Shown piece by piece: positions 56,906 to 64,000 of a DNA stretch of 64,000 nucleotides. The stretch comes from Saturnia japonica (taxonomy: Eukaryota > Arthropoda > Insecta > Lepidoptera > Saturniidae). The translations under genes were made by a program, and so were the position numbers. Under the pieces are notes generated by a model, which had not been told where the DNA came from, did no database searches, and saw only the letters and a list, made by a program, of their open reading frames with translations. Every line of letters starts with the position of its first letter. Within the stretch, counting starts at the first letter, position 1. The stretch spans positions 16,678,001 through 16,742,000 of the forward strand of contig CM065304.1 in assembly GCA_033032175.1 (NCBI GenBank), in the 5' to 3' direction.

Positions 56906-59900
56906 TAAATCGATATAATGCACAAAATAATGTCATTCTCTTGTTAATTTCTGTCGCAAAACCTTAACAAAGAGTATTCATAATTGTGTATAATGTATTT
57001 TATTTAAAAAATACTTTCAATAAAAGTTTCACGCATTCGATCCATCCTATATTTAACCATCGAAAAATATTCCATTCACAATATGCCCGGCAGCGTGATG
57101 GGAGTTGGAGTTATCTTTAATTTGTAAACCAATAAATGTTAATACATCAAACGTTGTGCGTAGCGAAATTGCCAGTCAGACCTTTCGATTAAATTTTTGC
57201 CAGTGCCAAACTAATTTGCGAACTATACCTAACAGTTTTCGGTCCCCATTTCGCCGTAACGATAATTATTTTGTTTGTTGCGGAAATATTTTTCGCGTTC
57301 GAAATTGTAACGTGTTGATCGCCTGTCAATATTTGATCCGGAACAATGTTGGTCAAGTTTTTGCCACTTGCGGCCACTAATAAAATTGTGTTAATTTAAT
57401 TTGAATACTGTATAAAACTCTCGAGTAGATTTTGTATGATGTGTTGTAATGAAAACGTACTATTTTATATAATTACCAAAATGAAAATAGACACATTTTA
57501 ATTCAGAGCAGCAGTAGGTATGTATGTATATTACTTATTATGTGATCAGCTCAACAGTTTGTATTTAGATCATAATAAGAGAGAGGCAGTTATTTGAATC
57601 TAGTTTGCATTATAAAGAAAAATTTTATTTTATATATTAAAAATATATATATTTCACTGAAATACTGTGACGATCAACTATCACGAATAAAGTGATATCT
57701 AAAATAAAGAACAATTTGTGATTCATGAAAATTAATAGCCATGAGATAATTGAAACGATAAAATCGAGTCCTCTACGTTTTAAAATTAGTACAGCTCAAT
57801 TATGAAAAGGTTTTAATTTAAAAATGGAAGCATTTTATCTTTTAAAGCACTTTAATATATCTAATAAGTACGAAGTTTGACGGTTCCCATATATTATCCC
57901 ATTTAAATGTCTGTATATATACAATACCAAGTCGGTTAATGAATTAAGCTGGGCGAGGGTGAAAACAATTTTGTCGGTGCAACGTTGATAATACGAATTT
58001 ATTATATCATTTAAAACGTCGAAACGTTAAAACGGTGCTAGTTACAGATCGTATACTACATGTCGACAGTTGAGTTATAGTTTTCGAATTTTCATTTCCG
58101 AATAAAAAAGTTGGTTTTAATCAATCTTTCGCAGTTATGTATATACTTGATAAATTCAACAAGATTTAATAAAGATATTTCAATATTTATTTTTATGATA
58201 TAGTAATTAATTTTATTAATATACATATTAATTTGTAGTCTATATTTCTATGATTTATATTTTCTTTTAAAATAACAAATATTTAATCAGGAATACTTTA
58301 ATATATTTTGGGTGTAAAAACTTATTTATCTCTTTGCATATATGTACACAGTTATATAAAGCTAAAGCTGAAAATTTCGACATATTTTCTGACAGTAATG
58401 CATCGTTTAGAAGAAAAGCTATTGATTTATTCAGAGTTTGTTAAATATATGTGATTATTACACACACACACACACACACATTCACGCCAGAAGCACTACA
58501 TCGTTCTTTTTGATGCAAATAATATTTAATTAATAATTTCGTTGGGGTATAGAATTATTATAACTTTATTGTAATACGATTGAAATCATTTTTGGCTAAG
58601 CCAATATGTCAACTTAATTATGTATGTAAGTTAGAATTTAAGAGCTGTAGATTTCTTGAAATAAATAAATATACAAATAAAACACGACAATATAAATTCT
58701 CTAATTTTCTGGTCGGGAAATAGCTGTAATGCATTCTAGGCCTTGGTGTAGGAGTTAAAAATTCATAAAAAGTGTTTTCAATACATATCTATAAATAAAA
58801 GTAATATTAACAATTATAAAACCTCATATATTTTGTTTCGTATTCCTCCTCGTAGGTTATATGAGTTTTACTGTTTAAATTTTGTCATCAATTTCCCTGT
58901 AAAAGTAACGAAATTGAGGAAAAAGTTTAATGGTGGATGGTGGTCATTCCATTAACAAAAATTTCAAAGCGTTCAGCTCGCGTTCACTATAAAAAAAAAT
59001 CTGTATTAAACTGCGTGTCCTGTGATTGTCAATCGTGTGGGAAGCAAAAATGTGCGGATCGCTATTAAAAAGGTCCAGCTAAATAAAACTAGTATTGGAC
59101 CCAACCCGATGCGGCTATCCTGTGATGTCGCTAGTGCATAATTGCTATGAGAGATTATCACAGTGCCATATTATTTTTTGTAAACGATACCATTGTGTAC
59201 AGACCTTTTAACTTTTAGTGTTGAATTCTGCTCAGTAACTTATAATATAAATACCATTACATATTCATTACATAGAAATAAGTCGACTTCGGCTCGATTT
59301 CGATTTATTTCAATAATACTTGAATACAGTACAGTACACTGTGATTCGAGTACTAAATCTAGTGGGGAAAATTGCCTATTAACTTTTATAAGGTTAATTT
59401 GTTTATACTGTTACACCCGTGGGTAATAAATAAAATGCCGTTAACTTTCGCGTAAATAATTTATTCGTAATCCAAAAATACAAAATCAAGCAAAAACACA
59501 AATCGCTTCTTCAAATGTACGCTTAAGGTACTTACAATTGCTTCTTTTATGGTCCACTTTTAGATTCCTTCTTTAATATCGATTGTTATTTTCACTTCTC
59601 TTTCGAAAAAAGGAACTGTGTCCGGGACGAAATGCGGAAAATACGCGTATATAGTGTAGTCAAATGATGCGATCAAGAACTATCTCGGAGGTCTTTGAAC
59701 TCGTAAACAAGTTGTAACCGTTTATTTTTAGATCATTGTTTCTTTATGCAATCCAAGCGATAAGGGTTATAAGTGTGTATAAAAATAATGCATCGAACGT
59801 AACAATACTATGATAGTTATTTGTACTTAGTATAAGCAGTCGACGTAAAATAGATGCATAACTGGTGAATTCGGACACTTAAAACTCGTATTGTTGATAA

Positions 59901-60109
59901 ATGGTGTAATTGTTTTAGCAATTAACCACTGAAGCGAATTCGAGGGGGTATGTGGAATACCTACAACAACACGTCGGGGGTGACCAGGCGTGTCGTAATG
60001 GTTGGCACGACACTATATTCCTTTAAATATTATAATAATTTAATTTATGTTTTATCGTTCATAGTTTGCTTTCCGAGCACATGGCCTTGAATTAATTTTA
60101 TTATTTGAT
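56906..60109 (+). other. Unassigned stretch with (CA)10 at 58461-58480
   Basis: 57105-57380 is open on both strands and less AT-rich than its flanks, but no domain is recognised. The remainder is AT-rich. A CA microsatellite of ten units is at 58461-58480. Confidence 0.4.
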
Positions 60110-60400
60110 GAAAAAAACGTACTTCGCCTAATTGTGAACAGTGCGATAAAGTTCAAGATATGTATCACATTTTGATGGAATATGTCCAGAACAAAACAGG
60201 GATGAAAAGTCTAGTACGGCTCCTTAGTGTCAATATGTGGGATCTGGTTGCTATGCTATATTGAACAAACCTGGCAGTACTGATTCCCTTTAATTGAAAA
60301 CTTTATTAATTGTTACTACAAATAAAATGCGTTGATTCAACTAGGCTGATGTGACCCAAAGAGTTAAAGGACGTAAAATCAAGAAGAAGAAAAATAGTTT
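60110..60400 (+). pseudogene. LINE tail: C-terminal zinc-like block plus 3' UTR
   Basis: A short frame reads SPNCEQCDKVQDMYHILMEY. The CxxC and H are kept, but the usual C of HxxxEC is Y. It is the extreme C terminus of an I/R1/LOA-type ORF2. The following 200 bases contain GCTGATGTGACCCAAAGAG and end in an A-rich AAGAAGAAGAAAAATAG, consistent with a 3' UTR. The copy is strongly 5'-truncated. Confidence 0.65.
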
Positions 60401-60410
60401 TATTTATATA

Positions 60411-60859
60411 ACAAGATGTACCCGCGACTTCGTCCGCTATCCCCCAAGTCCGGTGAAGCTGTACAAGCCGCAGTGGCTTCAGGGCCCCTAAGGCTAACAG
60501 TGTAGTCAGATCTAAAAAAAAACTTCGTCCGCGTGGAATACCATTTGCGGTGAAAGTGGGGGCGGTCATTACTGGGCACTGTTACTTTAGTTTATTTTAT
60601 ATCAGGAATACCAATTTATTTTTTCTAAAATTAAAATAGCCTAAGTTACTCTTTATAACATCAGCTATCTACCAGTAAAAAGTTCCGTCAAAATCGGTCT
60701 AACCGTTTCGGAGATTAGCCAGAACAGACAGTCAAACAAAAATTTAAAAAAAAATGTTTTTTGTGTTTTAACTTCAATATTTACTTTCATATGCATTTAG
60801 TAAAAGGCTGATATTTTGAGATTACAAACAGACACTTAAATTTCATGATTTGTATAGAT
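60411..60859 (+). repeat. Dispersed repeat, ACTAGCTGTG family, copy 5, split by a Jockey tail
   Basis: The head is altered (ACAAGATGTACCCGCGACTT). The tail holds AAAATCGGTCTAACCGTTTC, ACAAACAGACACTTAAATTT and ends TTTGTATAGAT. An 84-bp insert (60438-60521) interrupts it. Confidence 0.85.
60438..60521 (+). mobile_element. 84-bp 5'-truncated copy of the Jockey family 3' end
   Basis: It matches 49491-49569 with four differences by eye, and ends in an A run. The 11-bp ACTTCGTCCGC flanks it (60427-60437 and 60522-60532), a target duplication. Three extra bases (TAT) precede the match at the 5' junction. Confidence 0.93.
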
Positions 60860-61041
60860 ATCAGGGGTGTTATGAAACGCTGTAAGCGTTGCTAAAACTA
60901 TCGGATATTCAATATGAAAATTTCAGAAACTATAACCACAATCCATAAAAGTATTTTGAACAATTTCTGATAGGTACGGAGTCGAATGTAAGACCGTCGA
61001 TTACCAAAAACGACTTAAAATTAAACTAATAATTATCTAAA

Positions 61042-61361
61042 ACTAGCTGTCCCGGCGGAAGGGTGTCTACCCTTTCCAGTAGTCAATAATTTGACCACAG
61101 CGCCACCAATCCCGAATTTCTTTCCTGAAAACTTTAACTTTAACGCTGAAATCGTTAGAATCGTGATCTTGACTTTTTGAAAAAATGCAACATTAAAAGC
61201 AATTTCTTTTTTTTCTGAATTTTCCAAAAGGTGCCATGTACTTTTTACATTTTTTTTTCTCTAAAAAGCTTATTCATATTATTACAAATATTTAAAGAAG
61301 AGCCAAATCGGTCCAGCCCTTCTCAAGTGATACGCTTACCTATAAATATACATATATATAG
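61042..61361 (+). repeat. Dispersed repeat, ACTAGCTGTCCCGGCGG family
   Basis: It opens ACTAGCTGTCCCGGCGGAAG and closes with GGTCCAGCCCTTCTCAAGTG, ATACGCTTACC and an ATATATAG end. A 3' part of the same family lies at 63740-63912. A minus-strand frame across it (61033-61227) is a shadow. Confidence 0.75.
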
Positions 61362-62795
61362 TTGATATTGTTCACCTACAAATGTTCAAATAATTCCTAT
61401 TCTCCTTCTAAATCTAATTCTTTCAAAACTGTAATATCCATACCCAGATCCAAAATCGTATATCCGTAATATACTTACCTAGCTATTGAACACACTTTGT
61501 CTTATAACAGTCTCAATAATTTTAAATATTTTGGTACCTATATAATAATATATGATTGGAAAAATATATAATAGCACATAGCAGTGAAATCAAAATGTAT
61601 TTATTGATATAAAAATATATTAGGAATATTTTATCGTACACAATAAAATAAACAAAATTTAACTTCCGTGAGAAAATTTATCTAATCTCCAAGAGTCTGA
61701 CATCCGCCTCCGGCATCGATACGTGATGAATATATTAATAATAATAATACATAATACATATATTAACTATGTATTATCATATGAATAACGCATAGGGGAA
61801 TGGTAATGTTTGTTATTTCTTCTAAGAGAAGAAGGTTGTTGCACTCTATATTAGAGTTGCTGAGACAAAATTATATTTTACAGTTGTGTGGCTTGGAGTA
61901 ATTCTAAAGATGATAGATAACTAAATAGTCGAAGTGGAGTTTATAATAATACATCAAATGTTGAACAAAATGCGATTCGAATATTTATCCAAGAATTTAC
62001 AAGAATCATAATTAAGTATCCAGAAATTAACGATGTTATGATCCATAATTTCCTTATATTCTTTTGAATATCGAAGTTTCACTTCCTGTCTCAGTTAGCT
62101 ACAAAATCTCCTTCCATATCCCCGAGAATTAGGTGACATAGAATACTTTTATTGCAGTTGTTTTAAAGACGCTAAAACATAGTATCTTCAGTGTTTTAAA
62201 TTTTAATGAATCAAGAGATCGATGAGGCGATTTGACTCTTCTTTAAAGTAGGTTTTAAATTAGTAATTATTGTCAATTAGAGGGAATAAATATTACCATA
62301 TTTTAAATTGATTTATTATGAAAAGTTGTAGAACCTATCAGGCATATTAGTCCTTATTATTTATACTACATCTAAGGTATATATATTTATCTCTGCTCTG
62401 ACGTCATACATTTATCAAACTTTCATAATTGTAAAAATCGCAATACTTTTTATTTCATAAATGTTAATGTCACAGCATAGACTACATAGCGCATTTCACT
62501 CGTATAAAATCCGATATGAAATTTGCGTAGTCCTATGATGTCCAAGATGGCATCGTTTTCACAGTTCAAATTATAAATAAAAAAAAAAAAAACAATTCAT
62601 TTTTTTCACTGAAAGTACGTAGCCATCTTACACTTTTAATATCTGAAATCGATAAATATTGGTTTCTTAAGTCAAATACTACAAAAAATATTTATTTATT
62701 GCGGCAACTTTGATATGAGTTATGTAGCGGATTATGATTATTTTCAATATATAATTGAAAATTGTGTTTATGTTTTCAGGCAGATATTTATTTAT
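61362..62795 (+). other. Unassigned AT-rich stretch
   Basis: No gene or repeat recognised. Confidence 0.4.
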
Positions 62796-63163
62796 ACTAG
62801 CTTTCGCCCTAAGGTCGAAATTCGACCAGCGACTTTTTGATCATAGACTATTTTCTGTTTGACATTTGCAGTATTCATGAACCTAAACAATGAGTATTAT
62901 CTACATCACTTGCTGTCGCTTTTCGTTGAGTGACAATGTCAATATTTTGGGGGGTCTAAGTTCAATGGCACTGGTCGGGTTAGGGTTCCCAGTATCAATT
63001 TATTTAATTTAGTATATTAGAAACAGATATTATAGATAAATTTTAGCTTTCTGCACTCCTTCTCCATATAAACTTTAACCATGTCAAGTCTCAGTCTTCC
63101 GTGCACGCAATAAGCTTAAAAAGGAGTAGAAAGCTTTTGATTCATATTTTAATATATAGATTT
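62796..63163 (+). repeat. Dispersed repeat, ACTAGCTTTCGCC family
   Basis: It opens ACTAGCTTTCGCCCTAAGG and ends AATATATAGATT. The boundaries are of the same kind as the other two ACTAG families, but the inside is different. Confidence 0.65.
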
Positions 63164-63241
63164 AATACTAGCCAGCTTGGCAGATGTTATTTTACCCGTT
63201 CCAATAGTTAATACCACTATTTCATTCACCATCAATTCATT

Positions 63242-63329
63242 CAAGTCCGGTAAAGCTATAAAAGTCATCAGCGGCTTTGTTTTTTGATAGGGCCCCTCAG
63301 GCTAACAGTGTGGTCAGTTTAAAAAAAAA
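63242..63329 (+). mobile_element. Older 5'-truncated copy of the Jockey family 3' end
   Basis: It contains CAAGTCCGGTAAAGCTATAA, GGGCCCCTCAGGCTAACAGT and a final A run, with an 11-base insertion and more substitutions than 60438-60521. No clear target duplication remains. Confidence 0.85.
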
Positions 63330-63431
63330 CAGGCCCATGAAAAACAACACGAAATAAGAATCATGAATGTCCATGGTTCGAATTGAATCGATCTCATTAA
63401 TCAATTCAATCCAATAAAAAATGGATTTTTT

Positions 63432-63725
63432 TATCGATATTGGTTTAGCGTTGTGACCACAATCTCACCTGGTGACAATGTGGTGCAAGATGGTAGCACG
63501 CTAAGCCTATTAGAAGACTGGCTCTCAAGTGTAGCTGCCGGAACACACCTATTGGTGTTTGGTGACAGATTTACTACGTGAAGACGGTAGCTAGCCCAGC
63601 GGGCATTAGAAAAAGCCCTACCATTATGTTGTGGTTTCATCGCGATATTTTCCTTCACCGAAAGATCAGGCTCATTACAGGTATTCGAACTCACGTCGAT
63701 CGACGCGGATTCCGTACACGCAACG
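63432..63725 (-). repeat. SINE family B, minus-strand copy
   Basis: Reverse-complement relative of 49865-50155 over its whole length, with the B box worn to GAGTTCGAATACC. Open frames on both strands here are shadows. Confidence 0.85.
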
Positions 63726-63739
63726 AACCGAGCCATAAT

Positions 63740-63912
63740 TGCTTCAAACTCAATTTTCCAAACTTTTCCCATTTTCCGAGTAACTTTTCAAATTTTTCTT
63801 TCCCTAAACATCTTATTCGGATTACTAATAACATTTAAAAAATGCCGCATTAGTCTAGCTGTTCTCAAGTGATGCACTTACCAACAAACAGCATTTAATT
63901 TTTATTATATAG
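63740..63912 (+). repeat. 3' part of the ACTAGCTGTCCCGGCGG family
   Basis: The blocks GTTCTCAAGTGATGCACTTA and a TTATATAGATT end match 61042-61361. The matching head may be the ACTAGCCAGC at 63167, with the Jockey tail and the SINE inserted between; this is an inference. Confidence 0.6.
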
Positions 63913-64000
63913 ATTCACTTAGTCGGCCATATACAACAACCATAGGATCGTTCGAACTTTCAAAAACCTAATAGAAATTTCTATAACATAATTTTCTTAA

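Noticed and set aside
57105..57380. Host exon
   Set aside because: Open on both strands with no domain and no convincing splice sites at its edges.

Overview
This window looks like AT-rich, repeat-dense insect nuclear DNA, most probably from a moth or butterfly. No complete host protein-coding gene can be recognised. Almost everything identifiable is a mobile element, a remnant of one, or a short dispersed repeat, set in non-coding DNA that could be intronic or intergenic. The lepidopteran assignment rests on the style of the repeats: non-LTR tails of the 'gcattaagtccgcc' type with (ATAA)n ends, repeats bounded by ACTAGCTGTG and TATAGAT, tRNA-derived SINEs, and mariner, rosa, Jockey and RTE elements. 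It is an inference from recalled families, not a database match.

Layout. 1-4193 (-): decayed LOA/Bilbo-like non-LTR retrotransposon (ORF2 pieces, broken ORF1, probable 5' leader) that abuts half of a mariner element (4194-4810). 7681-8512 (-): a broken superfamily-1 helicase of the alphavirus-like RNA virus type, i.e. an endogenous viral element. 9181-13700 (+): a decayed Ty3/gypsy element carrying at least three later insertions. 13885-15174 (-): an almost complete rosa-type (DD41D) element with 26-bp perfect terminal repeats. 15175-22255: mostly unassigned DNA with a SINE, a LINE tail and a perfect 2 x 49-bp tandem duplication. 22256-29034: dispersed repeats, one holding a truncated LINE copy, and a second SINE copy. 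33345-34709 (+): 3' half of a CR1/Jockey-type LINE. 36328-37405 and 38894-39789 (+): two internally deleted mariner elements of different subfamilies. 43650-49580 (+): a full-length, apparently intact Jockey-clade retrotransposon (ORF1 629 aa, ORF2 964 aa, A-rich tail, perfect 11-bp target duplication) inserted into the coding end of an older RTE element. 49865-63912: SINEs, dispersed repeats, a pair of related unclassified repeats, a LINE tail, and two short 5'-truncated copies of the 3' end of the Jockey family.

The target-site duplications allow part of the insertion order to be read: RTE, then Jockey; dispersed repeat, then LINE (22465-23472); dispersed repeat, then Jockey tail (60438-60521); gypsy, then SINE. 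The most unusual item is the RNA-virus-like helicase fossil. The most alive-looking item is the Jockey element, whose two reading frames are open from end to end.
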